This document shows, one piece after another, positions 43,372 to 52,830 of a stretch of 64,000 bases of DNA (within the stretch, counting starts at the first letter, position 1; each line of letters begins with the position of its first letter). The notes under the pieces were generated by a model. It ran no database searches. It saw only the letters and a list, made by a program, of their open reading frames with translations, and was not told where the DNA came from. The stretch is from contig NZ_QLKQ01000005.1 of the NCBI RefSeq assembly GCF_003349955.1, forward strand, positions 1 through 64,000. Reading direction: 5' to 3'. The translations under genes and the position numbers were made by a program. The stretch is from Azospirillum brasilense. GTDB taxonomy: Bacteria; Pseudomonadota; Alphaproteobacteria; Azospirillales; Azospirillaceae.

Positions 43372-44180
43372 TGGCCGAGCAGGAACCGGGCGCTGTTGGC
43401 GGCGTGGTGGGGCTCGACGTGTCAGATGGGGTCGCCCGTCTAACGCTCGACCAGCCCCGGCGGCTGAACGCCATGACCTTGGAGATGTGGCGCTCCCTGC
43501 CCGAGCGCATCGGCCGCGCCGTTGCCGATCCCGCGGTCCGTGTCCTGCTGGTCCGCGGCGCCGGGGACCGCGCCTTTTCCGCCGGGGCCGACATTTCCGA
43601 ATTCGGCACTGTCCGGGCCGACGCCGCCCAGGCCGCCGCCTATGAAGAGGCGGTGTCGGCGGCGACCGAAGCGCTGCTCAACGCCCCGGTGCCCACGGTC
43701 GCGGCCATCCGCGGCATCTGCTTCGGCGGCGGGCTGGAGCTGGCGCTGTGCTGCGACCTGCGGCTCAGCGACGACGGCGCGCGGTTCCGCATGCCGGGCG
43801 CCCGGCTCGGGCTCGGCTACGGCTTTCCCCTGGTGCGCCTCGTCGTGCAGCGGATGGGGGCAGCGGCCGCCGCCGACCTGCTGTTCAGCGCGCGCATCGT
43901 GACGGCGGACGAGGCGGCGAGCCTCGGCATCGTCCAGCGCGTGGCCGCCGCGTCCGCCTTCGACGGCGCGGTGGAGGACTATATCGGCCTGATCGCCGGA
44001 AACGCGCCGCTGACGCTGCGCGCGGCGAAACGGGCCATGCTGGAAGCGTTGCGGACCGACGGTCCGGCCGACGTGGAAGCGGTGGACGCCCTCGTCGCCC
44101 GCTGCTTCGCCAGCGCCGATTACGCGGAGGGGCGTGCCGCCTTCGCGCAAAAAAGAGAACCCGGGTTCAAGGGAGAGTAA
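43371..44180 (+). CDS. Crotonase-superfamily enzyme (enoyl-CoA hydratase/isomerase-like)
   Basis: This 269-aa protein has oxyanion-hole segments SAGADISEF and CFGGGLELALCCD, with the first catalytic Glu at residue 123. The second Glu of classical hydratases (in the PE motif) is replaced: the segment reads RMPGARLGLGYG with Gly143. The enzyme may therefore be an isomerase, hydrolase, decarboxylase or lyase acting on an acyl-CoA. It follows the CoA-transferase gene and should act on its product. Confidence 0.85.
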   Translation: MAEQEPGAVGGVVGLDVSDGVARLTLDQPRRLNAMTLEMWRSLPERIGRAVADPAVRVLLVRGAGDRAFSAGADISEFGTVRADAAQAAAYEEAVSAATEALLNAPVPTVAAIRGICFGGGLELALCCDLRLSDDGARFRMPGARLGLGYGFPLVRLVVQRMGAAAAADLLFSARIVTADEAASLGIVQRVAAASAFDGAVEDYIGLIAGNAPLTLRAAKRAMLEALRTDGPADVEAVDALVARCFASADYAEGRAAFAQKREPGFKGE

Positions 44181-44231
44181 CGCGGAGGATCGGCCCCACG
44201 GGGCGGCGAACCATAAACAGGGAGACAAGTC

Positions 44232-45218
44232 ATGAACTGGAAGCATCTGGGTCTCAACACCATCGGCGCGGTCATCGCCGGATGTCTGGCCTTGTCGCCC
44301 GCCGCGCACGCGGCGGAACCCGCTCCCCTGCCGAAGCCGGTCGAGCTGACGGTGGGCTATCAGAAGGTGGGCCATCTCGCCCCGGTGGTGATGATCACTG
44401 ACGACCTCAAGAAGCTCGGCGTCGAGCTGAAGACGGTCGAGTTCGCCCGCTACGCCGACGCGCGCACCGCGCTGCTCGCCGGCTCCCTCGACATGGCGAC
44501 GGTCGGGCCGGCCGACCTCGCAATCTCGCTGGCCCAGGGCGCCACCGACATGGTCGGCGTCATGGGCGTCGGCAGCTCGCCGAAATACGTGATCGGCCGC
44601 AAGGGCGTGAAGCTCGACAGCTGGGACGACCTGAAGGGCAAGAAGGTCGCCATCGCCCCCGGTTCGGCGGTGTGGTTCCAGTTCGCCGCGACGCTGACCG
44701 AGAAGAACATCCCCTACAACAGCTTCCAGGCCGTCAACATCCAGGGCGGCGGCGCCAACTTCGACCAAGCCCTGCAGCGCGGCGAGGTCGACGCCATCGT
44801 CACCTGGGAGCCCTTCGAATCCATCCCGGTGATGGAGGGCTACGGCTTCTTCGCCAAGAATCTCGAATACAGCCAGTCCAAGTCGGTCGGCGCCGAGCTC
44901 GGCATGCTGGCCGCCAACCGCAAGTCGATGGCCGAGAAGCGCCCGGCCATGGAGCGGTTCGTCTGGGCCTTTCTGCAGGCGCAGAAGAAGCTCGCCGCCT
45001 CGCCGGACGAGTTCACCAAGGCCTATGCGTCGCTGACCGGCCTCGACACCAAGCTCGCCGCCGAGGCGTCCAAGGTGATCGAGCTTGGCTCCGTCACCAC
45101 GGTCGACCAGATCAAGCGTCAGGCCAAGGCCTTCAACGAGCTGGGCGTGATCCCGAAGGACGTGTCGGGCGAGATCGAGAAGTACTGGGACGCCTCCTTC
45201 GTCGAGAAGGCTCAGTGA
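44232..45218 (+). CDS. ABC importer substrate-binding protein (SsuA/TauA type)
   Basis: This 328-aa protein has a GGGAGA ribosome site before ATG 44232. A Sec signal peptide ends near AAHAAEPA. The binding lobes contain VGYQKVGHLAPVVM, DLKGKKVAIAPGSAV and DAIVTWEPFESI, typical of nitrate/sulfonate/taurine or thiamine-precursor type receptors. It delivers the operon's substrate to the permease. The enzymes encoded alongside suggest a nitrogen-containing organic acid or amide. Confidence 0.88.
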   Translation: MNWKHLGLNTIGAVIAGCLALSPAAHAAEPAPLPKPVELTVGYQKVGHLAPVVMITDDLKKLGVELKTVEFARYADARTALLAGSLDMATVGPADLAISLAQGATDMVGVMGVGSSPKYVIGRKGVKLDSWDDLKGKKVAIAPGSAVWFQFAATLTEKNIPYNSFQAVNIQGGGANFDQALQRGEVDAIVTWEPFESIPVMEGYGFFAKNLEYSQSKSVGAELGMLAANRKSMAEKRPAMERFVWAFLQAQKKLAASPDEFTKAYASLTGLDTKLAAEASKVIELGSVTTVDQIKRQAKAFNELGVIPKDVSGEIEKYWDASFVEKAQ

Positions 45219-45297
45219 TTTGGAACGCCGCCGCCCGCTCCGGCGGGCGGCCTTCCGACAGCGTGGCGGCCGACAAGAATGGCGGAGGACTGGAGTG

Positions 45298-46179
45298 ATG
45301 AATGACGCGCCCGCAAGAGCCCTGGACGCGGCCCCCGTGCCGGCGGCTCCCAAGGTGAAGAGCCGGGGCCTGTTCCCGGCGGGACGCACCGGGGCGGCGA
45401 TGCGCGCGGCGCTGCTGCCCATCCTGGTGATCGTGGCGTGGCAGCTCGCCGGATCGGGCGGCTCGCTGGCCGGCGGCGTACTGCCGACGCCCGACCGGGT
45501 GTGGGACGCCTGGGTCGTCTGGGCCTTCGGCCCGCAGGGCATGGGCCTCAACCCCTACAGCGGCACCTGGTTGAGCAACGTGCTGTTCTCGTCCATGCGG
45601 GTGGCTCAGGGCTTCGTGCTCGCCATGGCCATCGGCATCCCGGCAGGCGTCATGATCGGCTGGAGCCGCGCCGTGTCCGGCACGGTGGACCCGACCATCC
45701 AGCTTCTGCGCCCCATCCCGATCACCGCGTGGCTGCCCTTCTCCATCGCCGTGTTCGGCATCCAGGACATGGGCGCGATCTTCCTGATCGCTCTCGGCGG
45801 CTTCTACCCGGTCGTGGTGAACGCCACGCACGGCGCCCGCGACGTCGACCGCAACTGGATCCGGGCGGCCGAGATGATGGGGGCCAGCCGGTTCGACGTG
45901 CTGCGGCGCGTGGTCCTGCCGGCCGCGCTGCCGGCCATCTTCACAGGCCTGCGCATCGGCCTGGGCATCGCCTGGACGGCGGTCATCGTGTCGGAGATGG
46001 TCGCGGTCAAGTCTGGGCTCGGCTACGTGCTGTGGGACGCCTACTACGTCGGCCGCATGGACGTGGTCATCGCCGACATGCTGTCGATCGGCGCCATGGG
46101 CCTGCTGAGCGACCGGCTGATCGTCACCGTCGAGCACTGGGCCCTGCGCTGGCGCCGCCTCCAATCCGCCTCGCGCTGA
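45298..46179 (+). CDS. ABC importer permease (SsuC/TauC type)
   Basis: This 293-aa protein starts at ATG 45298 with a GGAGGACTGGAG site. It has six predicted membrane helices; the coupling loop is around MGASRFDVLRRVVLPAALP. The order binding protein-permease-ATPase is complete and in one direction. It would form a homodimer with two copies of the ATPase encoded 15 bp downstream. Confidence 0.92.
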   Translation: MNDAPARALDAAPVPAAPKVKSRGLFPAGRTGAAMRAALLPILVIVAWQLAGSGGSLAGGVLPTPDRVWDAWVVWAFGPQGMGLNPYSGTWLSNVLFSSMRVAQGFVLAMAIGIPAGVMIGWSRAVSGTVDPTIQLLRPIPITAWLPFSIAVFGIQDMGAIFLIALGGFYPVVVNATHGARDVDRNWIRAAEMMGASRFDVLRRVVLPAALPAIFTGLRIGLGIAWTAVIVSEMVAVKSGLGYVLWDAYYVGRMDVVIADMLSIGAMGLLSDRLIVTVEHWALRWRRLQSASR

Positions 46180-46194
46180 AGCACGGAGACAAAC

Positions 46195-46962
46195 ATGGGC
46201 ACCATTCGTTTCCGCGAGGTCGTGAAGACCTACCCCGGCAAGCAGCCGGTCATCGCGCTCGACCGCGTCAACCTCGACATCGGCGAGGGTGAGTTCGTCG
46301 CCCTGCTCGGCCCCTCGGGCTGCGGCAAGTCCACCCTGCTCAACCTCATCGCCGGCTTCGAGGAGATGACCTCCGGCGCGCTGTCCTTCAACGGCGGCAC
46401 GGTCGACAGCCCCGGCCCGGAACGCGCCGTCGTCTTCCAGGAGGCGGCCCTGCTGCCCTGGCTGACGGTGGAGCAGAACATCGCCTTCGGGCCGAGCGTC
46501 CAGAAGCGCCCGCGCGCCGAATACGAGCCGAAGATCCGCGAGCTTCTCCGCCTCGTCGGGCTGGAGCGCTTCGCCCACTCCCTGCCCTCGCAGCTCTCCG
46601 GCGGCATGCGCCAGCGCGTCGGCATCGCCCGCGCCCTGGTCATGGACCCCAAGGCGCTGCTGATGGACGAGCCGTTCGGCGCGCTCGACGCCCAGACGCG
46701 CATGAGCATGCAGCAGCTTCTGCTCGACGTCTGGCAGTCGCTCGGCACCACGGTGCTGTTCGTCACCCACGACATCGACGAGGCGATCCTGCTCGCCGAC
46801 CGCATCTGCATCATGTCGGCCCGGCCGGGGCGGATCACCCGCGAGATCACCGTGGACCTGCCGCGGCCCCGCTCCGTCGATCAGCTCACCGACCCGGCCT
46901 TCATCCGGCACAAGGCCGCCATCATGGCCGAGATGCGCGAAGCCCAGAAGGAACACGCATGA
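46195..46962 (+). CDS. ABC importer ATPase (SsuB/TauB type)
   Basis: This 255-aa protein has Walker A GPSGCGKS, Q-loop VFQEAALLPWLTV, signature LSGGMRQR, Walker B LLMDEPFGALD and H-loop VTHD. ALLPWLTV is typical of the nitrate/sulfonate/taurine group. GGAGAC lies upstream of ATG 46195. Its stop overlaps the deacetylase-like gene by 4 bp. Confidence 0.93.
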   Translation: MGTIRFREVVKTYPGKQPVIALDRVNLDIGEGEFVALLGPSGCGKSTLLNLIAGFEEMTSGALSFNGGTVDSPGPERAVVFQEAALLPWLTVEQNIAFGPSVQKRPRAEYEPKIRELLRLVGLERFAHSLPSQLSGGMRQRVGIARALVMDPKALLMDEPFGALDAQTRMSMQQLLLDVWQSLGTTVLFVTHDIDEAILLADRICIMSARPGRITREITVDLPRPRSVDQLTDPAFIRHKAAIMAEMREAQKEHA

Positions 46963-47849
46963 CCAACCCCCGGATCAGCTACCGCCTGTCCGACGCGCGG
47001 CCGGCGCTGCCCGACTTCCAGGGGCGGCGGATCATCGCCCATCTGGTGGTCAACGTGGAGAACTGGCGCTTCGACGAGGCGATGCCGCGCACCATCATCA
47101 CCCCGCCCCACGGGCGGGAGACGGTGCCGGACGTGCCGAACTTCAGCTGGGCCGACTACGGCATGCGCAGCGGCCTGCCGCGCATCCTGACGCTGTTCCG
47201 CGACCGCGGCGTGCCGGCCTCGACCAGCCTCAACGCCGGCGTCATCGACGCCTACCCACAGGCCGCCGAGGCCATGCTCGCCGCCGGCTGGGAATTCATC
47301 GGCCACGGCATGCACCAGAAGGCGATCAACCACGCCGGCGACGGCGAGGAAGCGCTGATCGAGGCGGCCCTGGACCGCATCGAGCGCTTCACCGGCACGC
47401 GCCCGCGCGGCTGGCTGAGCCCCGGCCTGCGCGAGACGGTGCAGACGCCCGACCTGCTGCGCCGCCAGGGCATCGACCATGTGTTCGACTGGGTGGTGGA
47501 CGACCTGCCAAGCTGGATGCGCACCGCCCACGGCCCGCTGCTCGCCATGCCCTACAACCTGGAGATCAACGACTCCATCGTCTACGCTATCGAGAAGCAC
47601 GCGACGGGCGAGATGCTGCGCCGGCTCGGCCACACGCTGCGGCTGTTCGAGCGGGAATGCGCGGAGAACCCGCGCGTCCTGGCCATCGGCCTGCACCCGC
47701 ACCTGATCGCGGTGCCGCACCGGCTGCACGAGCTTGAGGCCATGCTGGACCTGTTGCAGGCCTCGCCGCACGTCGCCTTCGCCACCGGCCCGCAGATCGC
47801 CGACTGGTACGCGGCAGCGGAACCGGCAACCGACCGAGCGGAGGGCTGA
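46959..47849 (+). CDS. Polysaccharide-deacetylase fold hydrolase, PuuE (allantoinase)-like
   Basis: This 296-aa protein starts in an ATGA overlap. It has a NodB-type distorted barrel with VVNVENWRFDE, FIGHGMHQKAI, GWLSPGLRETVQTPDLL and a late IGLHPHL. This resembles the PuuE cluster that opens ureide or cyclic imide rings without being a sugar deacetylase. Together with the amidase it could split a cyclic or acyl-urea-like substrate imported by the ABC system. Allantoin itself is unlikely because no other ureide genes are present. Confidence 0.82.
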   Translation: MTNPRISYRLSDARPALPDFQGRRIIAHLVVNVENWRFDEAMPRTIITPPHGRETVPDVPNFSWADYGMRSGLPRILTLFRDRGVPASTSLNAGVIDAYPQAAEAMLAAGWEFIGHGMHQKAINHAGDGEEALIEAALDRIERFTGTRPRGWLSPGLRETVQTPDLLRRQGIDHVFDWVVDDLPSWMRTAHGPLLAMPYNLEINDSIVYAIEKHATGEMLRRLGHTLRLFERECAENPRVLAIGLHPHLIAVPHRLHELEAMLDLLQASPHVAFATGPQIADWYAAAEPATDRAEG

Positions 47850-47852
47850 GCG

Positions 47853-48623
47853 ATGGATTTGAACCTGTCCGGCAAGCGGGTCCTCGTCACCGGGGCTTCC
47901 AAGGGGATCGGGCTCGCCTGCGCCGAGGCCTTCGCCGCCGAGGGCGCCCTGCCCGTCCTGGTCGCCCGCAACGCAGCGGCGCTGGAGGCGGCGGCGGCGG
48001 GCATCCGCGAGCGTCACGGCGTGGCGGTCGAGACGATGGCCGCCGACCTTGCAAACGGTGAGGCCCGCGAACGCCTCGCCGCGGCGCTTCCCGAGATCGA
48101 CGTGCTGGTCAACAACGCCGGGGCGATCCCCGGCGGCAGCGTCTTCGACCTCGGCATGGCCGAGTGGGAAGCGGCGTGGCAGCTGAAGGTCTTCGGCTAC
48201 ATCCACATGACGAAGCTCTTCGTCGAGGCGATGCGCCAGCGCGGCGGCGGCACCATCGTCAACGTCATCGGCATGATGGGCATGACGCCGCGCTGGGACT
48301 ACGCTTGCGGCTCGGCGGGCAACGCGGCGCTGATCGCCTTCACCCAGGCGGTGGGCGCCCGCAGCACCGACTGGAACGTCCGCGTCTTCGGGGTGAACCC
48401 CTCGGCGACGCGCACCGACCGGGTCGCGGCGGTCTACCGCAAGCGCGCCAAAACGCGCTTCGACGACGAGGAGCGCTGGGCCGAGGCCCTGGGCGATCTT
48501 CCCTTCGGACGCCTCGCCGAGCCGTCGGAGATCGCCTCCCTCGTCACGCTCCTCAGCTCGCCGCGCGTCACCTACCTGTCGGGCTCGGTGGTCGACATGG
48601 ACGGCGGCGGACGGTTCCGCTGA
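47853..48623 (+). CDS. Short-chain dehydrogenase/reductase
   Basis: This 256-aa classical SDR has TGASKGIG, AADLANGE, NNAGAIPGG, and catalytic MMGMTPRWDYACGSAGNA. There the usual YxxxK reads YACGSAGNA, so the Lys at the +4 position is replaced. The catalytic tetrad may be altered, or the alignment may be shifted. It ends in the typical SGSVVDMDGGGRFR. It closes the amidase operon, 3 bp after the deacetylase gene, and probably acts on a hydroxyacyl intermediate. Confidence 0.85.
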   Translation: MDLNLSGKRVLVTGASKGIGLACAEAFAAEGALPVLVARNAAALEAAAAGIRERHGVAVETMAADLANGEARERLAAALPEIDVLVNNAGAIPGGSVFDLGMAEWEAAWQLKVFGYIHMTKLFVEAMRQRGGGTIVNVIGMMGMTPRWDYACGSAGNAALIAFTQAVGARSTDWNVRVFGVNPSATRTDRVAAVYRKRAKTRFDDEERWAEALGDLPFGRLAEPSEIASLVTLLSSPRVTYLSGSVVDMDGGGRFR

Positions 48624-48663
48624 ACCGGATCCCGCGACGGCCCTCCCCGGTCACGCCGGCCGG

Positions 48664-51600
48664 TCAGAACGGATGGGCCGCGCGGGAGCGCCGCCACCCG
48701 GCCAGCGCCCCGGCCAGTTGCGCGACGGCCGGCTCCCAATCGCCGGGGGCGGGCTGGTGGAACAGGCGGAGCGTCGGGTACCAGGGGCTGTCCGTGCGGT
48801 GTTCGAGCCAGCGCCAGCAGCCGTTGAATCGCGACAGCACCCAGACCGGCAGGCCCAGCCCGCCCGCCAGATGGGCCACCGACGTGTCCACGGTGACGAT
48901 CAGGTCCAGGCAGCGCATCAGCGCCGCCGTGTCCGCGAAATCCGTCACCGCGTCCATCGGGTCGATCAGCGCCATGCCCGGCGGCGGCCCCTTGGCCTGG
49001 GCGGCGGGAGTGCCCTTCTGCAGGCTGACGAACAGAATGTCCCCGGCGGCGGCCAGCGGGGCCAGCGCGGCCAGGGTCAGGCTGCGCCGCCGGTCCACCG
49101 CGTTGGCCTTCGGGCTGTGCGGGCGCGGGTCGCCGGACCACACGAGCCCGACCTTGAGCCGCCCGTCCGCGGGCAGGCGCGCCCGCCACCGCTCCACCTC
49201 CGCCGGATCGGCGGTCAGGTAGGGGACGGTCGCGGGGATGCTGCCAAGCTCCGTTCCGAAGGCCCGCGGCAGGCTGAGCAGCGGGCAATGCACCTCCGTC
49301 GCCGGCAACCGGCCGTAGAGGTCGTACACGCCCTCCAGTCCGGGGATGCGCTCGATCAGGCGCCGCAGCCCGTTGTGGACGGCCAGATGGACCCGCCCGC
49401 CCCGCTCCGCCACCATCGGGGCGTAGCGCACGAATTGCAGCGTGTCGCCATGGCCCTGCTCGGCGTGCAGCAGGATGCTGCGGCCCTCCAGCGGTTCACC
49501 GGTCCACAGCCGGCCCGGCGCCTTGGGAACCGGGATCTCGCCGATCCGCCAGCGCTCCTCGTAATGCTCCCACCCCTCGCGCAGGCGGCCGCCGGTCAGC
49601 AGGACCAGCGACAGATTGAAGTGGGCCTGGGCGCTTTCCGGGTCCTGCCCGATGAGGGTGCGGAAGCCGGCCTCCGCCTCCTCCAGGCGCCGCAGGTCCA
49701 GGCAGAGCACGGACAGCGCGTTGAGGGCGGCGCCATGGTCCGGCACCAGGGTCAGGGCGCGGCGGCACAGCGCCTCCGCCGTCCGGAAATCCGCCAGCCC
49801 GGCCGCCGAGGAGCGGATCGTCTCGCCCATGTTCGCGTAGGCCACGGGATGGTCGGGGGACAGCGCCACCGCGCGCCGGTAATGATCCAGGGCCTGGGCG
49901 GTGTCGCCGCGCTCCTGCAAGGCGCTGCCGGCGTTGTTCCAGGGGTCGGGATAGCCGGGGCGGAGCCGGATGGCCCGGCGGTACTGGTGTCCCGCCTCCT
50001 CGCGGCGCCGCAGCCCGAGCAGCGCGCCGCCGAGGTTGTTGAGCGCCTCCGGAAAATCGGGGGCGAGGGCGAGCGCGCGTTGCAGCATGGGCAGGGCGAG
50101 GGCGTGGCCGCCCTTCTTCAGACACAGATCGGCCCGTTCGCGCCACGCCGCCGCCGAGTCCGGGCCGAGGCGCAGGACGCGCCCGAGCAGCCGCTCCGCC
50201 AGGTCCCGGTCGCCGCGCCGCCCGGCCAGGCGCGCGGCGTGTCCCAGCGCTTCCCCATCGGTGGGGAGCAGCGCCAGCGCCCGTTGGCCGGCCCGCTCGG
50301 CCACCACCGCCTCGCCCTGCTCCAGGGCCGCATGACCAAGGCTGCGCCACCCGTCCGGCAGCAGGGGCGACAGGCGCACCGCGCGCCGGGCCTGCCGGAT
50401 TCCGATCCCCGGCCGGCCGGCGGCGACCGACAGCTTGGCGAGATTGACCTGCGGCTCGGCATAGGCGGGATCGAGCGCGACAGCCTGCCGGTAGGACCGC
50501 ACGGCGGCCTCCACCCGGTCGGCCGAGCGGTGGCACTCGCCCAGCGAATTGCGGAAGACCGCGCGCGCCGGCTCGACGGCGACGGCGCGGTCGAGCCAGC
50601 GCCCGGCCGCCTCCAGAAAAACCTCGGCCAGCCCGGTCAGCCCGAGAAGATGCAGCGCGTCGCCCTTCGCCGGATCGGCGGCGAGCGCCCGGCGGTAGCC
50701 GGTGGCGGCCTCGCTCAGGCGTCCGGAGCGGTGGGCGGCGAGCGCCGCCGCCAGCCCGGCGCCCAGCGGGTCCGATGCCGGCCCCGCAACCGGCCCCGCA
50801 GCCGGCCGGGCCTCCGGTCCCGGAAGGGCGCGGCGGCCGGCGGACAGGGCGCTCAGCGCCGTCGCCAGCCGCGCGATGGGCGGCTCCCAGACACCCGGCT
50901 CCTCCTGGTAGAAGAGCCGCATCTTCGGGTACCAGGGGCTGTCCTCGCGATGGCCGAGCCAGCGCCAGCAGGCGTCGAACCGCGACAGCACCCAGACCGG
51001 CTTGCCCAGCCCGCCCGCCAGATGGCAGACCGACGTGTCCACGGTCACCACGAGGTCGAGTTCGTCGATGAAGGCCGCCGTGTCGGCAAAATCGCGGATG
51101 TGGCCGGTCCAGTCGACGACCTCCATCCCCGGCGGCGGCGCCTTGGCCTGGGCGCCCGCCGCGCCGATCTGCAGGCTGTAGAAAACCACGCCCGGAATTC
51201 CAGCCAGCGGCGCCAGGGCGTTCAGCGTCAGGCTGCGCCGCCGGTCGACCGAGTTGGCCTTCACGTCCTCCTTGCGCGGCTCGCCCGCCCAGACCAGACC
51301 GACCTTCAGCCGCCGCTCCCCGGCCAGCCGGTTCCGCCACGCCGGGCGGTCGGCCTCGTCGGGCCGCAGATAGGGCATGGCGGGAACGCTGTCCAGCCGG
51401 GTTCCGACGAGGCCGGGCAGGCTGAGCAGCGGCGCGCACAGGTCGCAGGCCGGCGGTTCCTCGTCCGTCCCGTACGCCGCCGCGACGCCGGGGGTGTTGG
51501 CGAGCAGGCGCTTCAACAGGGGCTGGACGTGCAGGACGACCCGCCCGCCGCGCTCGGCCAGCAGGGTGGCGTAGCGCACGAACTGCAGCGTATCGCCGTG

Positions 51601-52692
51601 GCCCTGCTCGGCGGTCAGCAGGATGCTCCGCCCGTTCAGCGGGCCGCCGTCCCAGGGCGGGGCGTGGCGCGGGAAGGCGTTGCCCCACATCGACCAGCGC
51701 GCCTCGTAGAGCGCCCAGCCATGGCGGAAATCGCCCTGCTGGAGCAGGGTCAGCGACAGGTTGAAGCGCCCGACGCCGCTGTCCGGGTCCAGCCGCAGGG
51801 CGCGCTTGCTCCAGCGCACGCTGGCCGCCCCGTCGCCCAGCGTGTGCCGGAGCAGGGCCGCGTTGACCAGGATCCCGGAATTGCCGGGGTCGAGCGTGAC
51901 CGCGCGCCGGATCGCCGCGTCGCCGCGCCGGAAGTCGCCCATCATCATCCAGGCCAGGGATTCCTGCGCGTCCGCCGCCGCCGCCATCGGGTCGACGCGG
52001 CGGCACCGCGACGCCGCCAGCCGCGCCCCGTCGCAATCGCCGGCATGCATCAGGCCGAAGGCGAGGTGGCCCAGAGGCTCGGCCTGATCCGGAGCCAGCG
52101 CGACGGCGCGGTGCAGCGCCTCCACGGCGCGGCGGGTCTCCTTGATTTCGCACAGGGCGACACCGTGGGCGGCCTGGATGCCGGTGTCGCCGGGATCGGA
52201 CAGCGCCGCCCGGCGCAGCAGCCGGACCACGGTGTCCGGCTGGTTCAGGGGTTGGAACAGAACCGCCAGATTGCGCCATCCCATGGCGAAGGCCGGGTCG
52301 GCGATCAGGGCGCGCACGGCCAGACGGCGCGCCACGCCTCCCGTGCCCTGGTCCTGCATCATCATGGCGAAGGCCGTCAGCGCCTTGGGATAGTCCGGAC
52401 GCAGCCGCAAGGCCCGCGTGAAGGCGATGGACGCCCGTCCCTTCCGCCCGGTCAGGCGCAGGGACTCGGCGAGATTGTGCATGGCCTGCGCCCGGTCCGG
52501 AGCGAGCAGCATGACGCGCGCGAAGCAGCGCGCGGCGCGGTTGTGACGCCCCTCCTTGAGCGCGAGGCCGCCCAGCCGGAGCCACGCCTCCTCGTTGCCG
52601 CCATCGACGGCCAGGATGCCGCGCAGCACGGCCTCCGCGCTTTGGGGGGCGGTCTGGGGGGCGGGATGTCCGGGAGCGGAGGGAGTCGGCAT
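48664..52692 (-). CDS. Giant TPR protein with two tandem TPR-glycosyltransferase-like modules
   Basis: This 1342-aa protein consists of two similar halves. Each has many tetratricopeptide repeats followed by a GT9/GT41-like domain with AEQGHGDTLQFVRYA (about residues 360 and 1070), KVGLVW, VDRRRSLTL and VTVDTSV-HLAGGLG-PVWVLSRF. Such TPR plus ADP-heptose-transferase-like proteins are widespread in Azospirillum-type bacteria and may glycosylate proteins such as flagellins. The start is uncertain; ATG 52692 lacks a strong ribosome site and a longer frame runs to about 52806. No signal peptide is seen. It stands alone, converging on the SDR gene. Confidence 0.78.
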   Translation of the reverse strand: MPTPSAPGHPAPQTAPQSAEAVLRGILAVDGGNEEAWLRLGGLALKEGRHNRAARCFARVMLLAPDRAQAMHNLAESLRLTGRKGRASIAFTRALRLRPDYPKALTAFAMMMQDQGTGGVARRLAVRALIADPAFAMGWRNLAVLFQPLNQPDTVVRLLRRAALSDPGDTGIQAAHGVALCEIKETRRAVEALHRAVALAPDQAEPLGHLAFGLMHAGDCDGARLAASRCRRVDPMAAAADAQESLAWMMMGDFRRGDAAIRRAVTLDPGNSGILVNAALLRHTLGDGAASVRWSKRALRLDPDSGVGRFNLSLTLLQQGDFRHGWALYEARWSMWGNAFPRHAPPWDGGPLNGRSILLTAEQGHGDTLQFVRYATLLAERGGRVVLHVQPLLKRLLANTPGVAAAYGTDEEPPACDLCAPLLSLPGLVGTRLDSVPAMPYLRPDEADRPAWRNRLAGERRLKVGLVWAGEPRKEDVKANSVDRRRSLTLNALAPLAGIPGVVFYSLQIGAAGAQAKAPPPGMEVVDWTGHIRDFADTAAFIDELDLVVTVDTSVCHLAGGLGKPVWVLSRFDACWRWLGHREDSPWYPKMRLFYQEEPGVWEPPIARLATALSALSAGRRALPGPEARPAAGPVAGPASDPLGAGLAAALAAHRSGRLSEAATGYRRALAADPAKGDALHLLGLTGLAEVFLEAAGRWLDRAVAVEPARAVFRNSLGECHRSADRVEAAVRSYRQAVALDPAYAEPQVNLAKLSVAAGRPGIGIRQARRAVRLSPLLPDGWRSLGHAALEQGEAVVAERAGQRALALLPTDGEALGHAARLAGRRGDRDLAERLLGRVLRLGPDSAAAWRERADLCLKKGGHALALPMLQRALALAPDFPEALNNLGGALLGLRRREEAGHQYRRAIRLRPGYPDPWNNAGSALQERGDTAQALDHYRRAVALSPDHPVAYANMGETIRSSAAGLADFRTAEALCRRALTLVPDHGAALNALSVLCLDLRRLEEAEAGFRTLIGQDPESAQAHFNLSLVLLTGGRLREGWEHYEERWRIGEIPVPKAPGRLWTGEPLEGRSILLHAEQGHGDTLQFVRYAPMVAERGGRVHLAVHNGLRRLIERIPGLEGVYDLYGRLPATEVHCPLLSLPRAFGTELGSIPATVPYLTADPAEVERWRARLPADGRLKVGLVWSGDPRPHSPKANAVDRRRSLTLAALAPLAAAGDILFVSLQKGTPAAQAKGPPPGMALIDPMDAVTDFADTAALMRCLDLIVTVDTSVAHLAGGLGLPVWVLSRFNGCWRWLEHRTDSPWYPTLRLFHQPAPGDWEPAVAQLAGALAGWRRSRAAHPF

Positions 52693-52830
52693 GGCGGCGG
52701 TTCGGGAGCGGCGGGGTTGGAGCGGCGGAAGGAGTACAACACATCCGCCACCGCCAACGCACGCGACTTCGCGTCCGCGCCAATGCCCCATCCGCTCCGC
52801 CGCCATCCGCTCCGCCGCCCGTTGCGGCGG

